A DNA stretch of 64,000 bases from Streptomyces cinnabarinus (GTDB lineage Bacteria > Actinomycetota > Actinomycetes > Streptomycetales > Streptomycetaceae), in NCBI RefSeq assembly GCF_027270315.1, contig NZ_CP114413.1:4650001-4714000 (forward strand). The letters run 5' to 3'. The notes below the pieces were generated by a model. The model was not told the DNA's origin, made no database searches, and saw only the letters and a program-made list of their open reading frames with translations. This document shows positions 52,452 to 61,119 of the stretch, one piece after another (the stretch's first letter is position 1; each line of letters starts with the position of its first letter). The translations under genes were made by a program, and so were the position numbers.

Positions 52452-53843
52452 GTGACGACGATGACGGAAGCGTCCGTACGCGAGTTCAAGATGCCGGACG
52501 TCGGTGAGGGCCTCACCGAGGCCGAGATCCTCAAGTGGTACGTCCAGCCCGGTGACACGGTCACCGACGGCCAGGTGGTGTGCGAGGTCGAGACGGCCAA
52601 GGCCGCCGTCGAGCTGCCCATCCCCTACGACGGTGTGGTCCGCGCGCTGCACTTCCCCGAGGGCACCACGGTCGACGTGGGCACGTCGATCATCGCGGTC
52701 GACGTCTCGGGCGGCACCGCGGCTCCGGCGCCCGCCGAGGCCGCACCGGCCCCCGCCGCCGCCCCCGAGCCGGAGGAGGAGAAGCCGCAGGGCCGCCAGC
52801 CGGTGCTCGTCGGCTACGGCGTGGCCGCCTCCTCCACCAAGCGCCGCCCGCGCAAGGGCCCCACGGTCGCGGTGCCGGAGGCGTCCGCCGCGGTCCAGTC
52901 CGAGCTGAACGGCCACGGGCACGGTCCCGCGGCCGTCAAGGAGCGCCCGCTGGCCAAGCCGCCGGTGCGCAAGCTCGCCAAGGACCTCGGTGTCGACCTG
53001 GCGACCGTCACCCCGACCGGGCGCGACGGCGTCATCACCCGCGAGGACGTGCACGCGGCGGCGGCCCCGCCGAAGGCCCCGGAACCGGTGGTGGCGGCCC
53101 CCGCCCCCGCCGCGCCGGCGCCCGTGGCGACGTACGACGGCGCCCGCGAGACCCGGATCCCGGTCAAGGGTGTGCGCAAGGCGACGGCCGCGGCGATGGT
53201 CGGTTCGGCGTTCACGGCCCCGCATGTCACGGAGTTCGTGACGGTGGACGTGACCCGCACCGTGAAGCTGGTCGAGGAGCTGAAGCAGGACAAGGACATG
53301 CAGGGCCTGCGGGTCAACCCGCTCCTGCTGATCGCCAAGGCCCTGCTGGTCGCCATCAAGCGCAACCCGGACATCAACGCCTCCTGGGACGAGGCGAACC
53401 AGGAGATCGTGGTCAAGCACTACGTCAACCTGGGCATCGCCGCGGCCACCCCGCGCGGTCTGATCGTGCCGAACATCAAGGACGCGCACGACAAGACCCT
53501 GCCCCAGCTGGCCGGGTCCCTCGGTGAGCTGGTGTCGACGGCGCGGGAGGGCAAGACGTCCCCCGCCGCGATGCAGGGCGGCACGATGACCATCACCAAC
53601 GTCGGCGTCTTCGGCGTCGACACCGGTACGCCGATCCTCAACCCCGGCGAGTCCGCGATCCTCGCGGTCGGCGCGATCAAGCTCCAGCCGTGGGTCCACA
53701 AGGGCAAGGTCAAGCCCCGTCAGGTCACCACCCTGGCGCTCTCCTTCGACCACCGGCTGGTCGACGGCGAACTGGGCTCCAGGGTGCTGGCCGACGTGGC
53801 GGCGATCCTGGAGCAGCCCAAGCGGCTGATCACCTGGGCGTAG
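52452..53843 (+). CDS. Dihydrolipoamide acyltransferase E2 (bkd operon 2)
   Basis: 463 residues from GTG 52452 (AGGAG at 52441-52445; ATG 52461 also possible). Lipoyl domain with modified lysine in VETAKAAVELP, Ala/Pro/Glu linker, subunit-binding domain PPVRKLAKDLGVDLATVTPTG and catalytic domain with SFDHRLVDGELGS (HxxxDG). Last gene of the operon, followed by a strong terminator. Same length as the operon 1 E2 but with a different linker. Confidence 0.93.
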   Translation: MTTMTEASVREFKMPDVGEGLTEAEILKWYVQPGDTVTDGQVVCEVETAKAAVELPIPYDGVVRALHFPEGTTVDVGTSIIAVDVSGGTAAPAPAEAAPAPAAAPEPEEEKPQGRQPVLVGYGVAASSTKRRPRKGPTVAVPEASAAVQSELNGHGHGPAAVKERPLAKPPVRKLAKDLGVDLATVTPTGRDGVITREDVHAAAAPPKAPEPVVAAPAPAAPAPVATYDGARETRIPVKGVRKATAAAMVGSAFTAPHVTEFVTVDVTRTVKLVEELKQDKDMQGLRVNPLLLIAKALLVAIKRNPDINASWDEANQEIVVKHYVNLGIAAATPRGLIVPNIKDAHDKTLPQLAGSLGELVSTAREGKTSPAAMQGGTMTITNVGVFGVDTGTPILNPGESAILAVGAIKLQPWVHKGKVKPRQVTTLALSFDHRLVDGELGSRVLADVAAILEQPKRLITWA

Positions 53844-53850
53844 GACAACG

Positions 53851-53888
53851 GGAAGGGGCCCGCCACGGGATCGTGGCGGGCCCCTTCC
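53851..53888. terminator. Terminator after bkd operon 2, 17-bp perfect stem
   Basis: GGAAGGGGCCCGCCACG and its exact complement (53872-53888) surround a 4-nt loop. It separates the convergent E2 and penicillin-binding-protein genes and can act on both. Confidence 0.88.
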
Positions 53889-53917
53889 GTGCTTCCGCTT
53901 GCGTGCTCGCGTACGCG

Positions 53918-54856
53918 TCAGTCGCGCGGAGCGCCCGAGGGCAGCTGCCGCAGCTGCATCGTGGACGCCGTCGTCGTACCGAAGGCGTAGTCCATCAGCT
54001 TGCCCGCGTCCGTGAAGCGGTTGGTGTCGTTCAGCAGCACACCCACCACCGACTTGCCGTTACGGGTTCCGGCGAAGACCAGGCAGGGCCCCGAGGGGGT
54101 GTTGGTGCCCGTCTTCACACCGGTCGCGCCGGTGTAGGAGCCGATCAGCTTGTTGGTGTTGTACCAGGTGTACTTGCGCGTGCCGCCGGTGCTGGTCGGC
54201 GCGTAGTGCACGGTCGACGGCTTCTTCACGATGCCCGAGAACGTCGAGAACGTCATCGCGCTGCGGGTGAGCTTCGCGAGGTCGCGAGGCGTCGTGTAGT
54301 TCGTGTTCTGCGTGGAGTTGCCGTCGAACGAGTCGAAGTGCGTGTTCGTCAGGCCGAGGGCTTCGGCCTTCTTGTTCATCTTGGCGATGAAGTTCTTGGT
54401 GCGGGCCGCGACCGTGGTGCCGGTGCCGAACTTGTCGGCGAGCGCCATGGCGGCGTCGCAGCCGGACGGCAGCATCAGCGCGTTGAGCAGCTGCCGGACG
54501 GTGAGCTTGTCGCCGGTCTTCAGGTCCGCGCTGCTCGCGCCCACCTTGGCGACGTAGTCGCGGTAGGCCTGCTTGACGGTGACCTTGGTGTCCAGGTTCA
54601 CGCCCGGTATGGCCAGCACGACCCGGGCCGTCATGATCTTCGTGGTGCTCGCCATCGGCCGCTTGGTGTCGGCGGCCTTGCTGTAGAGCGTGGAGCCGGT
54701 CGCGCTGTCGAGCATGAAGGCGCCCTTGGCGCTGACCGTGGGGGCGGTTGCGGCCTGGGCGGGTGCCGCCAGGGCGCCGCCCGCCACCAGCACACCGGTG
54801 GTGGCCACGACGGCGGCGGTGCGGCGGACGCGGACGCCCTTGATGCCGGTTATCAC
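53918..54856 (-). CDS. K15-type DD-peptidase / penicillin-binding protein (copy 1)
   Basis: 312 residues from GTG 54856. Signal peptide (RRTAAVVATTGVLVAGGALAAPAQA), active-site SxxK in ASTTKIMTA, second motif PSGCDAA, third motif GVKTGT. The Cys in SGC replaces the usual Asn of SxN, as in the Streptomyces K15 DD-transpeptidase, so this is a secreted low-molecular-mass PBP trimming or cross-linking peptidoglycan stems. Tandem copy of the next gene, 22 bp downstream of it. Confidence 0.9.
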   Translation of the reverse strand: MITGIKGVRVRRTAAVVATTGVLVAGGALAAPAQAATAPTVSAKGAFMLDSATGSTLYSKAADTKRPMASTTKIMTARVVLAIPGVNLDTKVTVKQAYRDYVAKVGASSADLKTGDKLTVRQLLNALMLPSGCDAAMALADKFGTGTTVAARTKNFIAKMNKKAEALGLTNTHFDSFDGNSTQNTNYTTPRDLAKLTRSAMTFSTFSGIVKKPSTVHYAPTSTGGTRKYTWYNTNKLIGSYTGATGVKTGTNTPSGPCLVFAGTRNGKSVVGVLLNDTNRFTDAGKLMDYAFGTTTASTMQLRQLPSGAPRD

Positions 54857-54878
54857 TGTTTTACGCTCCGAGTGGGTG

Positions 54879-55781
54879 TCAGCTGATCTTGGCGTAGCCG
54901 TAGTTGATGAGCTTCTGCACGTCCGTCGTGCGGTTGGCCGCGGAGGACGACGTGAGGACTGCGCCCATCACCGACTCGCCGTTCTTGGTGGCGGCGAAGA
55001 CCAGGCAGTACTTGGACGACGTGCCGGAGCCCGTCTTGATGCCGAGCGTGCCGTTCCAGCCGAGCAGCGTGTTGGTGTTCTTCCAGGCACCCATGGTTCG
55101 GGTGGTACCGCTGCTGGTGATCGTCTTCGCCGTGTAGGACTTGGTCTTCACCACGGACTTGAAGGTGGAGTGCTTCATCGCGCTGCGGGCGAGCAGCGTC
55201 AGGTCCTTCGGCGTGGAGTAGTTCGAGCCGTTGCTGATGCCGTCGAACGAGTCGAAGTGCGTGTTCGTCATGCCGAGCTGCTTGGCCTTGTTGTTCATCT
55301 TGGCGATGAAGTTCTTGGTGCGGGCCGCGACCGTCGAGCCGGTGCCGAACTTGTCGGCGAGGGCCATGGCGGCGTCGCAGCCGGACGGCAGCATCATCCC
55401 GTACAGCAGCTGACGGACGGTGACCTTGTCACCGACGATCAGCCGGGCCGACGAAGCTCCCTTGGACACGATGTAGTCGCTGTACGCCTTCTTGATGGTG
55501 ACCTTGGCGTCCAGGTTCAGGTTCGACTGCGCGAGCACGACCTTGGCGGTCATGATCTTCGTGGTGGAAGCGGTGAGCCGCTTGGTGTTGGGGGACTTGT
55601 AGTAGAGCGTCTTGCCGGTGGCGCCGTTCATCAGGTAGGCGCCCTTGGCGGTGACGCTGGGCGTCGTGGCGGCCTGCGCCGGCGCCGCGGTGAGGGCTCC
55701 GGTGACGAACATCGCGCCGGTCGTGACCACGACGGCCGCGGCTCTGCGGACCCGGAAGCCCTTATGTGCGGTTATCAACAC
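54879..55781 (-). CDS. K15-type DD-peptidase / penicillin-binding protein (copy 2)
   Basis: 300 residues from GTG 55781, aligned with the start of copy 1 (both begin with an Ile-Thr-rich stretch then KGxRVRR). Signal peptide ending in TAAPAQA, SxxK in ASTTKIMTA, PSGCDAA and GIKTGS. Very similar to copy 1 over the whole catalytic domain (for example DKFGTGSTVAARTKNFIAKM). The open frame beyond 55781 is upstream DNA. Probably transcribed first, then copy 1. Confidence 0.9.
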   Translation of the reverse strand: MLITAHKGFRVRRAAAVVVTTGAMFVTGALTAAPAQAATTPSVTAKGAYLMNGATGKTLYYKSPNTKRLTASTTKIMTAKVVLAQSNLNLDAKVTIKKAYSDYIVSKGASSARLIVGDKVTVRQLLYGMMLPSGCDAAMALADKFGTGSTVAARTKNFIAKMNNKAKQLGMTNTHFDSFDGISNGSNYSTPKDLTLLARSAMKHSTFKSVVKTKSYTAKTITSSGTTRTMGAWKNTNTLLGWNGTLGIKTGSGTSSKYCLVFAATKNGESVMGAVLTSSSAANRTTDVQKLINYGYAKIS

Positions 55782-56001
55782 AAATACCCCGTATATGTCG
55801 AATGCCCCTGATGTGCGGCCGAGTTGAAGGGGAAAGAAGGTGGGGCCGCACGTGTGTGACACGTAAGTAGCACACAAGGTTGTGCGGTAACTGGGGTGAA
55901 TGTTGTCCGGGCCTGAGATCGTCGCCGAGGTGTCACCCGAAGGGGGTCCGCATGATGGACGACGGCCTCTCATGCGTACGTGTTGTATCTAAGATGTGCG
56001 C

Positions 56002-56676
56002 ATGCCGTCCGCCTCGCCCACCGCCCCTGCCGCCCCCGTCAAGCAGCCCCCCGCCGCCGATCGCGTCTACAGCCACGTCAAGCGAGGCGTCCTGGACCGC
56101 CGCTACCAGGGCGGCACCCTCCTCACCGAGGGCGAACTGGCCGAGGCGACCGGCGTCTCCCGCACCCCCGTGCGCGAGGCGCTGCTGCGCCTGGAGGCCG
56201 AAGGGCTGATCAAGCTCTACCCCAAGAAGGGCGCCCTGGTCCTGCCGGTCTCGGCGCAGGAGATCGCCGACGTGGTGGAGACCCGGCTGCTGGTCGAGGA
56301 GCACGCGGCACGCAAGGCCGTCCCCGCGCCCGCCGGGCTCATCGAACGACTGGAGCGGCTGCTCGCCCGGCAGAAGGCCGAGGCCGCCGCCGGCGACCTG
56401 GCCGCGGCCGCCGTCACCGATCGCTGCTTCCACGCCGAGATCGTCCGCAGCGGCGGCAACGAGATCCTCTCCCGCCTCTACGACCAACTCCGCGACCGCC
56501 AGCTGCGGATGGGCGTGGCGATCATGCACTCGCACCCCGACCGGATCGCCAAGACCCTCACCGAGCACGAGGAGATCCTCGAAGCGCTGCGCGACGGCGA
56601 CGCCGAACGGGCCGTCGGTGTCGTTCACCGGCACGTCGGCTGGTTCTCGCACCTGGCCCGGGGTGAGGTCCGATGA
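56002..56676 (+). CDS. GntR-family regulator, FadR-type (FCD domain)
   Basis: 224 residues from ATG 56002. Winged helix with LLTEGELAEATGVSRTPVREALLRLEAEGLIKLYPKKGALV, then an FCD ligand domain whose His metal ligands appear in CFHAEIV, VAIMHSHPDRI and LTEHEEILEAL. ATGA overlap with the MFS gene suggests it regulates that transporter. A TATCTAAG sequence 9-15 bp upstream would give a nearly leaderless message (inference). Confidence 0.88.
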   Translation: MPSASPTAPAAPVKQPPAADRVYSHVKRGVLDRRYQGGTLLTEGELAEATGVSRTPVREALLRLEAEGLIKLYPKKGALVLPVSAQEIADVVETRLLVEEHAARKAVPAPAGLIERLERLLARQKAEAAAGDLAAAAVTDRCFHAEIVRSGGNEILSRLYDQLRDRQLRMGVAIMHSHPDRIAKTLTEHEEILEALRDGDAERAVGVVHRHVGWFSHLARGEVR

Positions 56677-57968
56677 CCGCGGGCGCGCTCCCGGGGGATC
56701 CGCCGGGCGGCCGGCGCGCCGTCGCCGTCTGGTCGATCGGCGTCTCGGTCTACTTCGTCGCCGTCATCTTCCGTACGTCGCTCGGCGTCGCCGGACTCGA
56801 CGCGGCGGACCGCTTCGACGTCAACGCCTCCGCACTGTCCACCTTCTCCATCCTCCAGCTCCTCGTCTACGCGGGCATGCAGATACCCGTCGGACTGCTG
56901 GTCGACCGGCTCGGCACCAAGAAGGTGCTGACCATCGGCGTCGTGCTGTTCACGGCGGGCCAGCTCGGCTTCGCGTTCTCCCCGACGTACGGCATGGCCC
57001 TCGCCTCGCGGGCGCTGCTCGGCTGCGGTGACGCGATGACGTTCATCAGCGTGCTGCGGCTCGGCACCCGCTGGTTCCCCGCCCGGCGCGGACCGCTGGT
57101 CGCCCAGCTCGCGGGCCTGGCGGGGATGGCCGGCAACCTGGTCTCGACCCTGCTCCTGGCCCGGCTGCTGCACGGCGTCGGCTGGACGGCGGCGTTCGCG
57201 GGCAGCGCCCTCGCCGGGGCCGTCGTCCTCGTCCTGCTGCTCCTCTTCCTCAAGGACCACCCCGAGGGCCACGAACCGGAGCCCTTCCCGCACCAGGGCG
57301 CGGCCTACGTCCGCCGCCAGATCGCCGCCTCCTGGAAGGAACCGGGCACCCGGCTCGGCCTCTGGGTGCACTTCACCACCCAGTTCCCGGCGATGGTGTT
57401 CCTGCTCCTGTGGGGCCTGCCCTTCCTGGTCGAGGCCCAGGGCCTGTCCCGCGCCACCGCCGGCGAACTCCTCACCCTGGTCGTGCTCTCCAACATGGTG
57501 ATCGGCCTGGTCTACGGCCAGGTCGTCGCCCGGCACCACGGGGCGCGGCTCCCGCTGGCCCTCGGCACGGTCGGCGCGACCGCGCTGGTGTGGGCGGCGA
57601 CCCTCGGCTACCCGGCCGAGCACGCCCCCATGTGGCTGCTCATCGTGCTGTGCACGGTGCTCGGCGCGTGCGGCCCCGCCTCCATGCTCGGCTTCGACTT
57701 CGCCCGCCCCGCCAACCCGCCGGAGCGTCAGGGCACCGCCTCAGGAATCACCAACATGGGTGGTTTCGTCGCCTCCATGACGACCCTGTTCGCGGTCGGA
57801 GTCCTCCTCGACGCGACCGGGGACGACTACACGATCGCCTTCTCGGCCGTGTTCGTCCTGCAGGCCCTCGGGATCAGCCAGATCCTGCGGCTGCGCGGCC
57901 GGGCGGCCCGGCGGGAGCGGGAACGGCTGGTGGCGAGCCGGGTGGAGACGGTGCACGTCCCGGCGTGA
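56673..57968 (+). CDS. Major facilitator superfamily transporter
   Basis: 431 residues, about twelve membrane helices. LLVDRLGTKKVLTIGVVLFTAGQLGFAF is the MFS loop 2-3 signature, with a long central loop around LKDHPEGHEPEPFPHQ. GMQIPVGLLVDRLG and TASGITNMGGFVASM suggest the ACS/nitrate-sialate type group. Substrate unknown; regulated probably by the upstream GntR. Confidence 0.9.
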   Translation: MTAGALPGDPPGGRRAVAVWSIGVSVYFVAVIFRTSLGVAGLDAADRFDVNASALSTFSILQLLVYAGMQIPVGLLVDRLGTKKVLTIGVVLFTAGQLGFAFSPTYGMALASRALLGCGDAMTFISVLRLGTRWFPARRGPLVAQLAGLAGMAGNLVSTLLLARLLHGVGWTAAFAGSALAGAVVLVLLLLFLKDHPEGHEPEPFPHQGAAYVRRQIAASWKEPGTRLGLWVHFTTQFPAMVFLLLWGLPFLVEAQGLSRATAGELLTLVVLSNMVIGLVYGQVVARHHGARLPLALGTVGATALVWAATLGYPAEHAPMWLLIVLCTVLGACGPASMLGFDFARPANPPERQGTASGITNMGGFVASMTTLFAVGVLLDATGDDYTIAFSAVFVLQALGISQILRLRGRAARRERERLVASRVETVHVPA

Positions 57969-57969
57969 C

Positions 57970-58716
57970 CTACTGGGCGGGCACCAGCGTCAGATACGCG
58001 AGCCCCAGCACGCCCCGGTACGTCATCCACCGGCCACGATGGGTGTCCAGGCGCTCCCGGGTCTCCTTCGCCGAGGGGTGCCCGGGGTTCCGGGCGAGCC
58101 ACACCTCCGCGTCCGCCTGGTACCCGGACTCGAACTCCTCCCACTCATCGCGGTTCGCCGTCTCCGTCCACTCGGGCCGGAAACCGGCGGCCACGGCGAG
58201 GTCGAGCAGGTCCGCCAGGCTGTGGTGATCCGACACGGCGGCCCCCGGCCACATCCCGGCCAGCTCCCCGGCGGTGGGCGTCCGCTCCCAGAACCCCTCC
58301 CCGAGCAGTACCCGCCCGCCGTCCCGCACCAGCCCGCGCAGCGCCCCGAGCGCCTCCTCGGACGTCGAGCCCAACGCCTGGCTCGATCCCATGCACAGCA
58401 CCAGATCGGCCGGTCCGAGGCCGGTGTCCCGCGCGGACCTCTCCAGGAACTCCACCCGCTCCCCGAGCCCCCGCGCCGCCGCCTCCCGGCGCCCGCGAGC
58501 GAGATCCTCGCCATTGATGTCGACGCCGACCGCCTTCGCCCCCGGCGCGGCGTCCAGCACCCGCATCATGAACTGACCCCAGCCGCAGCCGATGTCGAGC
58601 ACGGAGGACGGGGCATCGGCAGCGAGCCGCCGCACCATCCGCTCGGCCCGCTCCTCCGAGAGGGGGCTGTGGAAGGTGAGCCGGGTGAGACGGGGAGGCC
58701 CGTCGGTGTCGGTCAT
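57970..58716 (-). CDS. Class I SAM-dependent methyltransferase
   Basis: 248 residues. SAM-binding VLDIGCGWGQFMM (about residue 40), acidic loop GVDINGEDLARGRR, and motif LVLCMGSSQALG. C-terminal helices are acidic and aromatic-rich (DEWEEFESGYQADAEVWL). Target not identifiable; the small-molecule methyltransferase group is most likely. Confidence 0.88.
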   Translation of the reverse strand: MTDTDGPPRLTRLTFHSPLSEERAERMVRRLAADAPSSVLDIGCGWGQFMMRVLDAAPGAKAVGVDINGEDLARGRREAAARGLGERVEFLERSARDTGLGPADLVLCMGSSQALGSTSEEALGALRGLVRDGGRVLLGEGFWERTPTAGELAGMWPGAAVSDHHSLADLLDLAVAAGFRPEWTETANRDEWEEFESGYQADAEVWLARNPGHPSAKETRERLDTHRGRWMTYRGVLGLAYLTLVPAQ

Positions 58717-58782
58717 GAAGGTGAGGGTAGGAGGTGAACTCCGGCCCGCTGTAGTGCTTTTAGGGGTGCGGGGCGGCCCCCG

Positions 58783-59607
58783 CTACGGCGTGACCGTGAA
58801 GTTCCGCAGAATCGCCCCCGTCAGCCCCACGTCCCCCTCGGTCTTCAGCCGGTCGGACACCGCCTCCGGCGTGACCCGCCCGCAGGCGAGCCGCACAAAG
58901 GTCTCCCAGTCCATCGTCAGCGTCGCCGCGGGCCCCAGCGCGGGTGCCGTCTCCAGCGTCCCCCGCCCCTGGATGTCGATCCGGATCGTCCGCAGGAACT
59001 CCACCGGACCATGCACATCGAGCACGATCGCCGAACTCCGGGGCGCGTTCGCCTTGTCCGCGATGACGTCCGGCAGCGCCGCCAGCAGCACGTCCCGGGC
59101 CACCAGCGCACCCGGCGAGTCGAGGTTCCCGGGCCGGCCGAGCGCGGCACGCAGATCCTGTTCATGGACCCACACGTCGAAGGCGTGCCCCCGCATGGAC
59201 GCCTCCAGCGTGAGCTCCTTGCCCAGCGGGCCGCGCACCTTCGCCCCGGGGTCCCGGGACTCGTTCCGCAGCTGCCGGTTGCGGCGGATGATCGTGTACT
59301 CCAGCTCCGAGGTCATCTCCGGTGCCGTGTGATGACGGCGGACGTCGACCTGCATCTCGGTGTAGCGCTGGGCCTCGTTGGTGACGTGGAAGAGGTCGCG
59401 CGGCAGGGTGTGGATGGGCCGCGGGTCGCCGAGCATCTCGCAGTCCAGGCCGATGACATGGGAGACCACATCACGGATCGACCAGCCGGGACACGGAGTA
59501 CGCCGGTTCCACTCGCCCTCCACGAGGGGCTGCACCAGTTCGGATATCGCGTCGATGGAGTGGGTCCAGGCGTCGGCGTAGGGCTGGAGGGTGGGATGCA
59601 GACTCAC
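58783..59607 (-). CDS. Maleylpyruvate-isomerase-family mycothiol-dependent protein
   Basis: 274 residues from GTG 59607, in DinB/MDMPI fold. Metal-ligand His positions appear in RDVVSHVIGLDCE and SMRGHAFDVWVHEQDLRAAL; the C-terminal SCP2-like part ends TGAILRNFTVTP. This family uses mycothiol, typical of actinobacteria. Substrate unknown. Confidence 0.85.
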   Translation of the reverse strand: MSLHPTLQPYADAWTHSIDAISELVQPLVEGEWNRRTPCPGWSIRDVVSHVIGLDCEMLGDPRPIHTLPRDLFHVTNEAQRYTEMQVDVRRHHTAPEMTSELEYTIIRRNRQLRNESRDPGAKVRGPLGKELTLEASMRGHAFDVWVHEQDLRAALGRPGNLDSPGALVARDVLLAALPDVIADKANAPRSSAIVLDVHGPVEFLRTIRIDIQGRGTLETAPALGPAATLTMDWETFVRLACGRVTPEAVSDRLKTEGDVGLTGAILRNFTVTP

Positions 59608-59787
59608 GGGAACGGGACCCCTCGGCGGTCGGTACACGGGCAGGTGGTGGCGGCGATGCCAGTGGGAGGTGGCTGTCGTCGGGTGTCTTGAGACGCTAAG
59701 TTACGCTGCTGAGAGGCACCCCGGCAGTGCTTTCGTGTGACGATCGTAGGCCCGGTTGAGCGGGTCGAATGCCAGGACGGTGGTAGT

Positions 59788-60561
59788 GTGCGCGCCTCTC
59801 TGATCCAGATCGCCGTAGACGAGGGCGAATCGGTCGAATCGCGCCGGGCACGGGCAGCCGCTCTCGTACGGGAGCAGGCGGGCGCCGATCTGGTCGTCCT
59901 GCCGGAGCTGTGGACCACCGGCGCCTTCGCCTACGAGGAGTTCGGCACCGAGGCAGAGCCGCTCGAAGGACCGACCTACGAGGCGATGGCGAAGGCCGCG
60001 AGCGACGCGGGCGTCTGGCTGCACGCGGGGTCGATCCCGGAACGGGACCCCTCCGGACCGCTCTACAACACCTCCCTGGTCTTCTCTCCCTCCGGCGAGC
60101 CGGCCGCCGCCTACCGCAAGATCCATCGCTTCGGCTTCGACAAGGGCGAGGCCGTGCTGATGGGCGCCGGGCGGGACCTGGTGACGGTCCGGCTGCCCGG
60201 GACCACCCTCGGCCTTGCCACCTGCTACGACCTCCGCTTCCCCGAACTCTTCCGCGGTCTCGTCGACGCCGGCGCCGAGACCCTGGTCATCCCCGCGGGC
60301 TGGCCGGAGCGCCGCCGGGCGCACTGGACGCTGCTGGCTCAGGCGCGGGCGGTGGAGAACCAGGCGTTCGTGCTCGCCTGTGGAACGGCCGGGACGCACG
60401 CGGGAGTTCCGCAGGCGGGTCACTCGATCGTGGTGGATCCCTGGGGCGAGGTCCTCGCCGAGGCGGGCGCCGGCGAGGAGATCCTCACCGTGGAGTTCGA
60501 TCCGGGGAAGGTCGCGACGACCCGGGAGCAGTTCCCGGCGCTGAAGGACCGGGTGCTCTGA
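59788..60561 (+). CDS. Nitrilase-superfamily carbon-nitrogen hydrolase (omega-amidase-like)
   Basis: 257 residues from GTG 59788. Catalytic triad: Glu in LVVLPELWTTG, Lys in AYRKIHRFGF, Cys in LATCYDLRFPELFR. Matches the Nit2/omega-amidase group hydrolysing carboxamides such as alpha-ketoglutaramate; other amides are possible. ATG 59737 is an upstream alternative start with poorer conservation. Confidence 0.88.
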   Translation: MRASLIQIAVDEGESVESRRARAAALVREQAGADLVVLPELWTTGAFAYEEFGTEAEPLEGPTYEAMAKAASDAGVWLHAGSIPERDPSGPLYNTSLVFSPSGEPAAAYRKIHRFGFDKGEAVLMGAGRDLVTVRLPGTTLGLATCYDLRFPELFRGLVDAGAETLVIPAGWPERRRAHWTLLAQARAVENQAFVLACGTAGTHAGVPQAGHSIVVDPWGEVLAEAGAGEEILTVEFDPGKVATTREQFPALKDRVL

Positions 60562-60570
60562 CCCCGGGCC

Positions 60571-60627
60571 GCTCGCCCTCGGGCCAGTCGCTCGCCCTCG
60601 GGCCAGTCGCTCGCCCTCGGGTCAGTC
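60571..60627 (+). repeat. Three tandem 19-bp repeats
   Basis: The unit GCTCGCCCTCGGGYCAGTC repeats at 60571-60589, 60590-60608 and 60609-60627, with one substitution in the last. The third unit covers the stop codon and last codons of the LURP-one-like gene on the minus strand. Confidence 0.8.
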
Positions 60628-61119
60628 GCCCGCCCGCTCCTTCTCCGCCAGATGGATCACACAGACCGTCACCGCGATCAGCAGCGCCGGGTCCGTGTCC
60701 TCCCGGACGACGTCGACGCCGTAGGTGTCCCGGAGGTGCAGCCAGCGGCGCGAGACCACCGCCAGCAGCTCACCGTCGTACTCGATCGCGAACTCCCGGT
60801 CGAGGATCTTGCCGCTGACGTCGAGCTCGGTGCTGCCGTCGGCGAGGGCCACCCGGTAGTGGTTGCGCAGGAGTGACAGCCGCTTGCGGCGGACCGTGGC
60901 GAGCGACTCGCCGTCCCGCTCGATCAGCATCGTGTCGCGCAGCGCGAACATCTTCTTGCGGATGTCGATCAGGACCCGTCCCTGCAGGTCCTTCAGCTCG
61001 AAGGTGTCCCGCAGCCGCATGGCCTTGCCGTCGACGAGGAAGACCTTGTTGCCCCGGTCGTCCTCGATCCAATAGTCGTCACCGATGCCGAGGATCCGGT
61101 CGCGTACGAGGAATCTCAT
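60622..61119 (-). CDS. LURP-one-related (LOR/DUF567) protein
   Basis: 165 residues. MRFLVRDRILGIGDDYWIEDDRGNKVFLVDGKAMRLRDTF is the typical LOR N-terminus, with repeated beta strands of the tubby-like barrel (RVLIDIRKKMFALRDTMLIER, LDVSGKILDREFAIEYDG). Function unknown; phospholipid scramblase-like fold. Overlaps the AraC/GlxA gene by ATGA. Confidence 0.88.
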   Translation of the reverse strand: MRFLVRDRILGIGDDYWIEDDRGNKVFLVDGKAMRLRDTFELKDLQGRVLIDIRKKMFALRDTMLIERDGESLATVRRKRLSLLRNHYRVALADGSTELDVSGKILDREFAIEYDGELLAVVSRRWLHLRDTYGVDVVREDTDPALLIAVTVCVIHLAEKERAGD

